DNA from: Bradyrhizobium sp. in8p8
GTDB lineage: Bacteria; Pseudomonadota; Alphaproteobacteria; Rhizobiales; Xanthobacteraceae
Length of the DNA stretch: 64,000 nucleotides
NCBI RefSeq assembly: GCF_000426845.1
Contig: NZ_AUGD01000010.1
Span: 248,001-312,000, forward strand
Direction of reading: 5' to 3'
Position numbers and translations under genes: made by a program. Positions 15,807 through 23,733 of this stretch are shown one piece after another (the stretch's first letter is position 1; each line of letters begins with the position of its first letter). The notes below the pieces were generated by a model. That model was not told where the DNA came from. It saw only the letters and a list, made by a program, of their open reading frames with translations, and did not search any database.

Positions 15807-18455
15807 ATGCGTGGGACGCTCAGAACCTTCATCTGCCTTCTTCTGCCGATCGTGGCCCTTGCCGCCGGCGCGCCCGAGACGGCGCGCGCGCAGCAGCCGG
15901 AAAAGCGCATCGCGCTCGTGGTCGGCAACGGCGCTTATGCCAAGGCGCCGCTCGCGACCACCGCCAATGATGCCGGATTGATCGCACAGACGCTCCAGGC
16001 GGCCGGCTTCGACGTGATCGGCGCGCGCGATCTCGATGGCGACACGCTGCGCAAGAGCTTGCGCGATTTCATCCAGAAGGCGCAGGCTTCCGGCCCGGGC
16101 ACCGTCGCGATGATCTATCTTGCCGGCTACGGCGTGCAGCTTGCCGGCGAGAACTATTTCATCCCGGTCGATTCCAGCATCGCCCGCGATACCGACGTAC
16201 CGACCGAGGCCTTGCGGATCAGCGACTATGCGCGCCAGCTCGCGTCCATTCCGCTCAAGGCCAACATCGTCGTGCTCGACGCGGCCCGCGCGCAGCCTTT
16301 CATCGAGGGCGGTCAGCAAATCGCGAGCGGCCTCGCGCTGGTTGAGCCGGAGGCGAACATGCTGATCGCCTTCAATGCGGCGCCCGGCACGGTGGCGCCG
16401 GAGGAGCCCGGGCCGTACGGCATCTACGCGCAGTCGCTCGCCGAGATGATCCGCACCGGCGGACTGCCGTTGCCCGAGGTGTTCGACCGCGTGCGCCTCC
16501 GCGTCAACGAAGCCAGCAAGGGCGCGCAGGTGCCCTGGAACGAGCAGAAGATATCGGCGCAGTTCTCGTTCTTCGAGCGCGGGCCCGACGCGCCGCCGGA
16601 GACGGCGCCCGACCAGGTCGCCGCGATCCGCAACAAGCCGATCCGCGATCTCGGCGTGCAGGATGCCTATGCCGCGGCGCTCGAACGCGACACGCTGGCG
16701 GCTTATGAGGAATTCCTCGCGGCCTATCCGAATGATCCGCTCGCAAAGCGGGTGAGGGCGATCGTGGCGGCACGCCGCGAGGCGCTTACCTGGCGGCGGA
16801 CCTATCGCGCCGATACGCCGGACGCCTATTGGTCGTATCTGCGCCGGTACCCGCGCGGGCCGCATGCGGGAGATGCCCGGCGGAGGCTTGCGATCCTGAC
16901 TGCGCCGCTCGAGCCGCCGCCGACCTTCACAATGCTGGATTACGACGTGCCGCCGCCGCCGCCGGAGGAGGTGTTCTATGTCGATCGTCCGGTGCTGTAC
17001 TTCAGCGATCCCGATTTCGGCTTCGTGCCGCCACCGCCGCCGCCCGTGTACTATCTGCCGCCACCGCCGCCCGATTTCGTCGTGCTGCCGCCGCCGCTGC
17101 CGGTGGTCGGGCTGTTCGTGCTGCCGCAGCCGGTGTTCGTGCCGATCCCGGTGTTCGTCAGGGCGCCGGTCTATGTCGCGCCGCCGCCGAACAACATCAT
17201 CTATCAGAACATCCACAACACGACGGTCATCAACACCGTGATCAATCGCCCGCCGGCGCCGCCGCCGGCCGCGGGGCCGGCGCTTGGTCCCGGCAATCTG
17301 GCGCCGGCGGTTGCCGGCCGCGCCACGCCGGCAGGTCCCGCCGTGCCGCAGGCGGTCGCGCAACGCGCCGCCCTGATCCAGCAAGGCAAGGCGCCGATGC
17401 CGCCGAGCGCGACGATCCAGCCGACGGTGAGGCCCGCGATTGCGGCACCCGCTCCGGCCAATGTCGCTCCTGGCACGATAGCGCAGCCGCCGGCTGCGGC
17501 CACGCCGCAAGCCAATACATTGACGGCACCAGGGACTTCCGGAGTGCCGCCGGCCGGTCCGGGAGCAGCGCCCGGCAATGTCCCGCCGAACGGCAGGCCG
17601 GGTTCGACGGCGACCGCTCCAGCCGGCAACGTTCCTGCGACGCCGCAAGCAACGGCGCCTGCCAAGCTGCCGCAGGCCAATACGCTGCCGGTGCCCGGAA
17701 CCCCGGGCGGGCCGCCGCCGCCGGCCCGGGCAGGGGGCGCGCCGGGCGCTGCCCCGCCTCATGGCAGGCCGGCTGCGACCGTCACGGCTCCCGCCGGCAA
17801 TATCCCGGCGGCGCAGCCGAACGCCGCAACCGCTGCGGCGCCCAACCCTCCGCCGGCTCCCCGAGGTGCGGCGTCGCCCTCCGCAGGCCTGCCGAAGCCG
17901 CCGGCGACCATAAACCCGCCTGCGTCTGAGCTGCGCGGCAGGGCATCCAGGTCCCAGCCGGTCGCTGCGCCGCCTTCGAGCGCGGCCTCCGGTAAGCCGG
18001 TGGTCCCGCCCACCGCCAGGATCGCGCCGCCACCGCCGCCCGTGGCGGCGAGAGGGCCGTCCGGAGTTCAGGATCACCGGCCGGCACCGCCGCAGGCTGC
18101 AAGGCCTGCCGCGCCCCCACCGCATCCTCAGGCCTTGGCGAAGCCGACGCCGCCGCCTCCGCCGCGGGTCGCGCCACCTCCGCCGCCGCGCGCAGCGCCT
18201 CCACCTGCGGCCGTGGCTCGACCGGCGCCACCGCCGCCGATTGCCCGACCGGCACCGCCTCCGCCTGCGATGGCGCGTCCGGCGCCATCTCCGCCTCCAA
18301 TGGCCCGGCCCGCGCCACCTCCACCCCCCGTGGCCCGGCCGGCGCCACCTCCAATGGCGGCCGCGCCGCCGCGTGCGGCGCCGCCTCCACCTCCGCCGGC
18401 GCGGCCCGCAGGGCCGGCACCCAAAAGCTGCCCACCCGGTCAGCCGAGGTGCTAG
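15807..18455 (+). CDS. Secreted caspase-fold protein lacking both catalytic residues, with long proline-rich tail
   Basis: An 882-residue protein with a signal peptide (TFICLLLPIVALAAGAPETA, cleavage near ARA) and a caspase/peptidase C14 domain (about 35-270) opening with RIALVVGNGAYAKAPL. At the catalytic His position the sequence reads YLAGYGVQ (Tyr108), where active members have a YAGHG-type motif. At the nucleophile it reads VVLDAARAQPF (Ala160) instead of DACR. It is therefore probably a pseudo-enzyme. Residues about 370-882 are proline- and alanine-rich, including an unusual aromatic-proline stretch (VYYLPPPPPDFVVLPPP) and two 55-residue imperfect repeats, and end CPPGQPRC. The ATG at 15807 starts the signal peptide; an in-frame ATG lies at 15765. 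The tail suggests a wall- or envelope-spanning scaffold, which is inference. Confidence 0.82.
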   Translation: MRGTLRTFICLLLPIVALAAGAPETARAQQPEKRIALVVGNGAYAKAPLATTANDAGLIAQTLQAAGFDVIGARDLDGDTLRKSLRDFIQKAQASGPGTVAMIYLAGYGVQLAGENYFIPVDSSIARDTDVPTEALRISDYARQLASIPLKANIVVLDAARAQPFIEGGQQIASGLALVEPEANMLIAFNAAPGTVAPEEPGPYGIYAQSLAEMIRTGGLPLPEVFDRVRLRVNEASKGAQVPWNEQKISAQFSFFERGPDAPPETAPDQVAAIRNKPIRDLGVQDAYAAALERDTLAAYEEFLAAYPNDPLAKRVRAIVAARREALTWRRTYRADTPDAYWSYLRRYPRGPHAGDARRRLAILTAPLEPPPTFTMLDYDVPPPPPEEVFYVDRPVLYFSDPDFGFVPPPPPPVYYLPPPPPDFVVLPPPLPVVGLFVLPQPVFVPIPVFVRAPVYVAPPPNNIIYQNIHNTTVINTVINRPPAPPPAAGPALGPGNLAPAVAGRATPAGPAVPQAVAQRAALIQQGKAPMPPSATIQPTVRPAIAAPAPANVAPGTIAQPPAAATPQANTLTAPGTSGVPPAGPGAAPGNVPPNGRPGSTATAPAGNVPATPQATAPAKLPQANTLPVPGTPGGPPPPARAGGAPGAAPPHGRPAATVTAPAGNIPAAQPNAATAAAPNPPPAPRGAASPSAGLPKPPATINPPASELRGRASRSQPVAAPPSSAASGKPVVPPTARIAPPPPPVAARGPSGVQDHRPAPPQAARPAAPPPHPQALAKPTPPPPPRVAPPPPPRAAPPPAAVARPAPPPPIARPAPPPPAMARPAPSPPPMARPAPPPPPVARPAPPPMAAAPPRAAPPPPPPARPAGPAPKSCPPGQPRC
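17508..17837 (+). repeat. Two imperfect 165-bp tandem repeats coding 55 residues each
   Basis: Copies at 17508-17672 and 17673-17837 each start QANTL, followed by a Pro/Gly/Ala segment, then GRP, TAPAGN and a Pro-Ala end. They lie inside the proline-rich tail of the pseudo-caspase and keep its frame. Confidence 0.7.
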
Positions 18456-18517
18456 GAAGCGAAGAGGCATCAAGAAGCGACTGAAGCTCTCCGGCGTCCC
18501 GGATGGCCCTTATTTCC

Positions 18518-18545
18518 TTGCTTCTGGCCGAAATGGCGCTATATA
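18518..18545 (+). promoter_or_regulatory. Candidate rpsB promoter
   Basis: TTGCTT at 18518-18523, a 16-bp spacer and TATATA at 18540-18545, about 115 bp before the rpsB start. It lies in the untranslated gap after the pseudo-caspase. The roughly 105-nt leader that would result could host autoregulation by S2, but I see no defined fold. Confidence 0.5.
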
Positions 18546-18658
18546 GCGCGCCATCTCACACGGAAACATGGCTCACAAGGCCGTCCGGTGGCAGCCGGGG
18601 CGAGAACGCTCCGTTTTGCTCACACGTTTCCGGAGGAACCAACCGGAGAACTAGAACG

Positions 18659-19654
18659 ATGGCGCTACCCGACTTCACCATGCGTCAGCTGCTCGAAGCT
18701 GGCGTGCACTTTGGCCACCAGGCCCACCGCTGGAATCCGAAAATGGCTCCGTTCATTTTCGGCACCCGCAACAACATCCACATCGTCGACCTCGCTCAGA
18801 CCGTGCCGATGCTGCACCAGGCCCTTCAGGCCGTCAGCGACACGGTGGCAAAGGGCGGCCGCATCCTGTTCGTCGGCACCAAGCGCCAGGCCCAGGACGG
18901 CGTTGCTGACGCGGCCAAGCGCTGCGCGCAGTACTTCGTCAATTCGCGCTGGCTCGGCGGCACGCTGACGAACTGGAAGACGATCTCGGCCTCGATCAAG
19001 CGCCTGCGTCACCTCGACGACGTGCTCTCGGGCGGAGAAGCCAATTCCTATACCAAAAAGGAGCGCCTGACGCTGCAGCGCGAGCGCGACAAGCTCGATC
19101 GTTCGCTCGGCGGCATCAAGGATATGGGCGGTCTGCCCGACCTGATCTTCGTGATCGACACCAACAAGGAAGACATCGCGATCCAGGAAGCCCAGCGGCT
19201 CAACATCCCGGTCGCCGCTATCGTCGACACCAATTCGGACCCTAAGGGCATCACCTATGTTGTCCCCGGCAATGACGACGCCGGCCGCGCGATCTCGCTG
19301 TACTGCGATCTGATCGCGCGTGCGGCGATCGACGGAATCTCGCGCGCCCAGGGCGATTCGGGCATCGACATCGGTGCCTCCGCTCAGCCTGTCGCCGAGG
19401 AGCTGCCGGCCGCGTCGTCCAGCGGCTTCCAGGGCCTTGCGGGTCCCCGCGGCACGGCCGACGACCTCAAGAAGCTCCCGGGCGTGTCGGGTGCGATCGA
19501 GAAGAAGTTCAACGACCTCGGCATCTTCCATTACTGGCAGCTCGCCGAGCTCGACCACGACACCGCGCACACGATCGGCGAAGAAGTCGGTCTGCCGAGC
19601 CGCGCGGATGCTTGGGTGGCCAAGGCCAAGGCGCTGACCGCGGAAGCGGAATAG
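18659..19654 (+). CDS. rpsB: 30S ribosomal protein S2 with C-terminal extension
   Basis: Small-subunit ribosomal protein S2, 331 residues. The core starts ALPDFTMRQLLEAGVHFGHQ and contains FVNSRWLGGTLTNWKT and DLIFVIDTNKEDIAIQEA. After the core (about residue 240) it carries some 90 extra residues compared with E. coli S2, including DDLKKLPGVSGAIEKKFNDL, which resembles a helix-hairpin-helix motif. The ATG at 18659 is preceded by CCGGAGAAC and starts the conserved N-terminus; the upstream open frame is not part of the protein. tsf follows, the usual rpsB-tsf pair. Confidence 0.97.
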   Translation: MALPDFTMRQLLEAGVHFGHQAHRWNPKMAPFIFGTRNNIHIVDLAQTVPMLHQALQAVSDTVAKGGRILFVGTKRQAQDGVADAAKRCAQYFVNSRWLGGTLTNWKTISASIKRLRHLDDVLSGGEANSYTKKERLTLQRERDKLDRSLGGIKDMGGLPDLIFVIDTNKEDIAIQEAQRLNIPVAAIVDTNSDPKGITYVVPGNDDAGRAISLYCDLIARAAIDGISRAQGDSGIDIGASAQPVAEELPAASSSGFQGLAGPRGTADDLKKLPGVSGAIEKKFNDLGIFHYWQLAELDHDTAHTIGEEVGLPSRADAWVAKAKALTAEAE

Positions 19655-19672
19655 TCAAAAAGAACGATGGGT

Positions 19673-19693
19673 TGGCCGGATAGGATCCGGCCA
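19673..19693 (+). terminator. Hairpin in the rpsB-tsf gap
   Basis: Perfect 9-bp stem TGGCCGGAT, loop AGG, ATCCGGCCA. It starts 19 nt after the rpsB stop and is followed by CCATTTC, a weak T-run. It could be a partial terminator that lowers tsf relative to rpsB, or an RNA-processing or stability element. Confidence 0.45.
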
Positions 19694-19788
19694 CCATTTC
19701 AGTTGACGCGAATTCCTGAAATGGACCGTGGCGGGGCCAATTGGATGCCGCGCCGCGGCAAACCGGCAGGCACAAAGGATTTTCAACG

Positions 19789-20712
19789 ATGGCAACGATC
19801 ACAGCTGCGATGGTCAAGGATCTGCGCGAGTCGACCGGCGCAGGCATGATGGACTGCAAGGCCGCGCTGACCGAGAACGACGGCAACATGGAAGCGGCCC
19901 AGGACTGGCTGCGCAAGAAGGGTCTGTCCAAGGCCGCCAAGAAGTCGGGTCGCGTCGCGGCCGAGGGCCTGATCGGCGCGCTCACCAAGGGCACCAAGGG
20001 CGTCGTGGTCGAGGTCAACTCCGAGACCGACTTCGTCGCGCGCAACGGTCAGTTCCAGGGCCTCGTCAAGATGATCGCCCAGGTGGCGTTCGACGTCGGC
20101 GCCGATGTCGAGAAGATCAAGGCCGCCAAGGTCGGCGACGTCACGATCGACACCGCAATCAATGATGCGATCGCCACCATCGGCGAGAACATGACGCTGC
20201 GCCGCGCCGCCCAGCTCGAGGTGAGCCAGGGCGTGGTCTCGCACTACGTCCACGGCGCCGTCATCGAGGGCGCCGGCAAGATGGGCGTGCTCGTGGCGCT
20301 GGAATCGCCAGGCAAGGCCGACGAGCTCGCCGCGCTTGGCCGCCAGATCGCAATGCATGTCGCGGCCGCCAACCCGCTGGCGCTCGATCCGTCCGGCCTC
20401 GATCCGGCCGTGGTCAAGCGCGAGAAGGACGTGCTCGCGGACAAATACCGGCAGCAGGGCAAGCCCGAGAACGTGATCGAGAAGATCGTCGAGTCCGGCC
20501 TCAAGACCTACTACAAGGAAGTCTGCCTGCTGGAGCAGGCCTTCATCCACGACACCGGCAAGTCGGTGGCGCAGGCCGTGAAGGAGGCCGAAGGCAAGGT
20601 CGGCGGCGCTGTGAAGATCGCCGGCTTCGTGCGCTATGCTCTCGGCGAGGGAATCGAGAAGCAGGAAAGCGACTTCGCAGCCGAGGTCGCCGCGGCCAGC
20701 GGCAAGAAGTAA
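19789..20712 (+). CDS. tsf: Elongation factor Ts
   Basis: Nucleotide-exchange factor that regenerates EF-Tu-GTP. The 307-residue protein begins ATITAAMVKDLRESTGAGMM and has the UBA-like N-terminus with DCKAAL, then VEVNSETDFVARNGQF, the conserved EF-Tu contact. The ATG at 19789 gives this canonical N-terminus; the frame is open to 19741. It lies downstream of rpsB and upstream of pyrH in the standard order. Confidence 0.98.
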   Translation: MATITAAMVKDLRESTGAGMMDCKAALTENDGNMEAAQDWLRKKGLSKAAKKSGRVAAEGLIGALTKGTKGVVVEVNSETDFVARNGQFQGLVKMIAQVAFDVGADVEKIKAAKVGDVTIDTAINDAIATIGENMTLRRAAQLEVSQGVVSHYVHGAVIEGAGKMGVLVALESPGKADELAALGRQIAMHVAAANPLALDPSGLDPAVVKREKDVLADKYRQQGKPENVIEKIVESGLKTYYKEVCLLEQAFIHDTGKSVAQAVKEAEGKVGGAVKIAGFVRYALGEGIEKQESDFAAEVAAASGKK

Positions 20713-20772
20713 GCGCCGGAACGTTCCTTCCGGCGTGCCGCCGGAAGCGGCGCGCGGACAAGGAAAGTGCTC

Positions 20773-21489
20773 ATGACTGATCCGGTCTATCGTCGCGTCG
20801 TGATCAAGCTGTCCGGCGAATATCTCGCGGGACAGCAAGGCTTTGGCATCGATCAACCGACTGTCGACCGGGTCGCGGACGATCTGATCGCGGCCCGCCA
20901 TCTCGGCACCGAGGTCGCAGTCGTGATCGGTGGCGGCAACATGGTTCGCGGCGTCGAGGTCTCCTCCCGCGGCGTCACGCGCACCACCGGCGACACCATG
21001 GGCATGCTCGCCACCATGATGAATTGCCTCGCGCTGGAAGCAGCGATCGAGCGCAAGGGCACGCCGGCACGGACGCTGTCAGCCTTCGTCATGCCCGAGA
21101 TCTCCGAGCTGTTCACCCGCACTGCAGCACACAAATACCTGGCCGAGGGCCGGATCCTGCTGCTTGGCGGCGGGACCGGCAATCCGTTCTTCACCACCGA
21201 CACGACCGCGGTGCTGCGCGCCGCCGAAATCGGCGCGCAGGCGGTGCTGAAGGCGACCAATGTCGACGGGGTCTACTCGGCCGACCCGAAGAAGGATCCG
21301 ACCGCCACGCGATTCGACCGCCTGACGCATTCGCAGGCGATCGAAGGCGGTTACAAGGTGATGGATGCGACTGCCTTCGCGCTTGCCCGCGAGACTTCGC
21401 TGCCTATCATCGTATTCTCGATCGCGGAGCCGGGATCGATAGGCGCGATGCTGCGTGGCGTCGGCCACGGAACCATCGTCGCCGGCTGA
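20773..21489 (+). CDS. pyrH: UMP kinase
   Basis: Phosphorylates UMP to UDP in pyrimidine nucleotide synthesis. The 238-residue amino-acid-kinase-fold protein shows RVVIKLSGEYLAG, VIGGGNMVRG, LLGGGTGNPFFTTDTTA and KATNVDGVYSADPKKDP. I prefer the ATG at 20773 to a GTG at 20767; AGGAAAG lies just upstream. It belongs to the rpsB-tsf-pyrH-frr group. Confidence 0.97.
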   Translation: MTDPVYRRVVIKLSGEYLAGQQGFGIDQPTVDRVADDLIAARHLGTEVAVVIGGGNMVRGVEVSSRGVTRTTGDTMGMLATMMNCLALEAAIERKGTPARTLSAFVMPEISELFTRTAAHKYLAEGRILLLGGGTGNPFFTTDTTAVLRAAEIGAQAVLKATNVDGVYSADPKKDPTATRFDRLTHSQAIEGGYKVMDATAFALARETSLPIIVFSIAEPGSIGAMLRGVGHGTIVAG

Positions 21490-21557
21490 CGGCTCGTCTG
21501 GCGCGCCCGAAAGGGAAGGGCGCGGAGCGGTCGCCGGGATTTTGAAGGAGAAACGTG

Positions 21558-22121
21558 ATGGCCACGGGTAATTTCGACCTCAACGAAGTGAAGCGCCGCA
21601 TGCAGGGCGCCGTCCAATCGCTCAAGCACGAGCTTGGCGGCCTGCGGACGGGGCGCGCCTCCGCCTCGATGCTCGACCCGGTCCAGGTCGAGGCTTATGG
21701 CAGTCACATGCCGCTCAATCAGCTAGCCACCGTCAGCGTGCCGGAGCCGCGCCTGATCTCGGTGCAAGTCTGGGACAAGTCGATGGTCAAGGCGGTCGAG
21801 AAGGCGATCGTCGATTCCAATCTCGGCCTGTCGCCGGCGACCGAAGGCCAGGTGCTGCGCCTGCGCATCCCCGAGCTCAACGAGGAACGGCGGAAGGAAC
21901 TGGTGAAGGTCGCGCACAAATACGCGGAAGCCGCCAAGGTCGCCGCGCGCCATGTCCGCCGCGACGGCCTCGACGTGCTCAAGAAGCTCGAGAAGAATCA
22001 CGAGATGTCGGAGGACGATCAGAAGCGTCACGCCGACGAGGTGCAGAAGGCGACCGACGGGACCATCGCCGAGATCGACCAGTTGCTGGCCATCAAGGAA
22101 AAAGAAATCCTGACCGTTTAG
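21558..22121 (+). CDS. frr: Ribosome recycling factor
   Basis: Splits post-termination ribosomes together with EF-G. The 187-residue protein has the RRF hallmarks LRTGRASASMLDPVQVEAYG, PLNQLATVSVPEPR and LRIPELNEERRKELVKVAHK. A strong AAGGAG sits 8 nt before the adjacent GTG (21555) and ATG (21558) codons; ATG chosen. uppS begins 10 nt downstream. Confidence 0.98.
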   Translation: MATGNFDLNEVKRRMQGAVQSLKHELGGLRTGRASASMLDPVQVEAYGSHMPLNQLATVSVPEPRLISVQVWDKSMVKAVEKAIVDSNLGLSPATEGQVLRLRIPELNEERRKELVKVAHKYAEAAKVAARHVRRDGLDVLKKLEKNHEMSEDDQKRHADEVQKATDGTIAEIDQLLAIKEKEILTV

Positions 22122-22131
22122 GGCCACCTCC

Positions 22132-22890
22132 ATGTCCAACGCCGCCGCGCCAGCAACGGAAGGGCCCGACCGGTCCGAGGCGCCTGCGCACGTCGCCATC
22201 ATCATGGATGGCAATGGGCGCTGGGCGGCGGCGCGCGGCTTGCCGCGTGCGGAAGGGCACCGCCGCGGTGTGGACGCGCTGCGCCGGGTGGTGCGCGCCT
22301 CGCATGAGCTCGGAATTCGCTATCTCACCATCTTCTCGTTCTCTTCGGAGAATTGGTCGCGCCCGGCGAGCGAGATCGGCGACCTGTTCGGGCTGCTGCG
22401 ACGCTTCATCCGCAACGATCTGGCGAGCCTGCATCGTGACGGCGTCAAGGTTCGCATCATCGGCGAGCGCGACGGCCTTGAGAGCGACATCTGTGCGCTC
22501 CTCAATGAGGCCGAAGAGCTGACGCGCGACAACACGCGTCTGACGCTCGTCGTGGCCTTCAACTACGGCTCACGGCAGGAGATCGCGAAGGCGGCCCAGA
22601 AGCTCGCCCGCGAGGTCGCGGAGGGCAAGCGCGATCCTGCCACCATCGACGCCGAGACGCTCGGGGCGTATCTCGACGCGCCCGACATTCCCGATCCCGA
22701 TCTCATCATTCGCACCAGCGGCGAGCAGCGTCTGTCCAACTTCCTGATGTGGCAGGCCGCCTACAGCGAGCTCGTGTTCGTGCCGATCCACTGGCCCGAT
22801 TTCGACAAGGCGGCGCTCGAAAGCGCGATCGCCGAATTTGCCAGGCGCGAGCGCCGTTTCGGCGGCCTGGTCGCGAAAACAGCCTCGTGA
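22132..22890 (+). CDS. uppS: Isoprenyl transferase (undecaprenyl diphosphate synthase)
   Basis: Makes the C55 lipid carrier for peptidoglycan and O-antigen from FPP and IPP. The 252-residue cis-prenyltransferase has the catalytic Asp26 in IIMDGNGRWAAARG, FSFSSENWSRP, and the signature RTSGEQRLSNFLMWQAAYSE. Its stop codon overlaps the GTG start of cdsA (GTGA), indicating translational coupling. Confidence 0.97.
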   Translation: MSNAAAPATEGPDRSEAPAHVAIIMDGNGRWAAARGLPRAEGHRRGVDALRRVVRASHELGIRYLTIFSFSSENWSRPASEIGDLFGLLRRFIRNDLASLHRDGVKVRIIGERDGLESDICALLNEAEELTRDNTRLTLVVAFNYGSRQEIAKAAQKLAREVAEGKRDPATIDAETLGAYLDAPDIPDPDLIIRTSGEQRLSNFLMWQAAYSELVFVPIHWPDFDKAALESAIAEFARRERRFGGLVAKTAS

Positions 22891-23729
22891 GCGAACCCGA
22901 CGCCGCATCGGCAGGCGCCAAGCCTGCCCCAAGCAATCTGGTGGTGCGAGTCCTCGCGGCGCTGGTGCTGGCGCCGCTGACGATTGCGATCGCTTATGCC
23001 GGCGGTTGGCTGTGGGCCCTTCTCGTCACCCTGGTCTCGATCGGACTGTTCGCGGAATGGCTGATGGTGGTGGGCGCGGGATCGGCTGCGCTGACCGGGG
23101 CAGGGACGGTCGTGATCGCCATGATGGGGGCCGCTGTCGCGTTTGGCGCGCTGAAGACCGCCGTCATCACCGGTCTCATCGGCGGGGCGATTGTGACGCT
23201 GATCGCGCGCGGCAAGTTCTTGTGGGCGGCTACCGGCTTCGCCTACGCGGCGGCGGCGCTGCTGGCCGCGATCCTGGTGCGGAAGGATCTCGTCAACGGT
23301 TTCTCCGCGCTGATGTTCGTGCTGCTGGTGGTGTGGGCGACCGACATCGGCGGCTATTTCGCCGGCCGCAGCATCGGTGGACCGAAGCTGTGGCCGCGCG
23401 TGAGCCCGAAGAAGACATGGGCGGGTGCATTCGGCGGCTTTGGCGCGAGCCTGTTGGTCGCGGTGGGCTTTGCGGTCTTCGGCTTTGGGAAGATGGGACC
23501 ATTGCTGCTCGTCAGCGCCGTCCTCTCGGTGGTATCGGCATTGGGCGACCTGTTCGAATCCGCGGTGAAGCGGCGCTTCGGTGTCAAGGATTCCAGTCAC
23601 TTAATTCCCGGACATGGCGGGCTAATGGACCGCCTGGACGGTTTTGTCGCCGCCATCCTGGCGGCCTGGATTATCGGCTTTCTCCGCCATGGTGTGCATA
23701 GCGCCGGAAGCGGTCTTATGGTTTGGTGA
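22887..23729 (+). CDS. cdsA: Phosphatidate cytidylyltransferase
   Basis: Integral membrane enzyme forming CDP-diacylglycerol, the precursor of bacterial phospholipids. The 280-residue protein has multiple hydrophobic segments and the CdsA signature SPKKTWAGAFGGF together with SALGDLFESAVKRRFGVKD and IPGHGGLMDRLDG. I chose the GTG at 22887, which overlaps the uppS stop; the longer upstream frame runs inside uppS and is not expected to be translated. dxr starts 4 nt after its stop. Confidence 0.95.
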   Translation: MSEPDAASAGAKPAPSNLVVRVLAALVLAPLTIAIAYAGGWLWALLVTLVSIGLFAEWLMVVGAGSAALTGAGTVVIAMMGAAVAFGALKTAVITGLIGGAIVTLIARGKFLWAATGFAYAAAALLAAILVRKDLVNGFSALMFVLLVVWATDIGGYFAGRSIGGPKLWPRVSPKKTWAGAFGGFGASLLVAVGFAVFGFGKMGPLLLVSAVLSVVSALGDLFESAVKRRFGVKDSSHLIPGHGGLMDRLDGFVAAILAAWIIGFLRHGVHSAGSGLMVW

Positions 23730-23733
23730 GCAC

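Noticed and set aside
15780..18473. An 897-codon frame antisense to the pseudo-caspase
   Set aside because: The complement of proline-rich codons reads as arginine/glycine-rich sequence; an artefact of composition.
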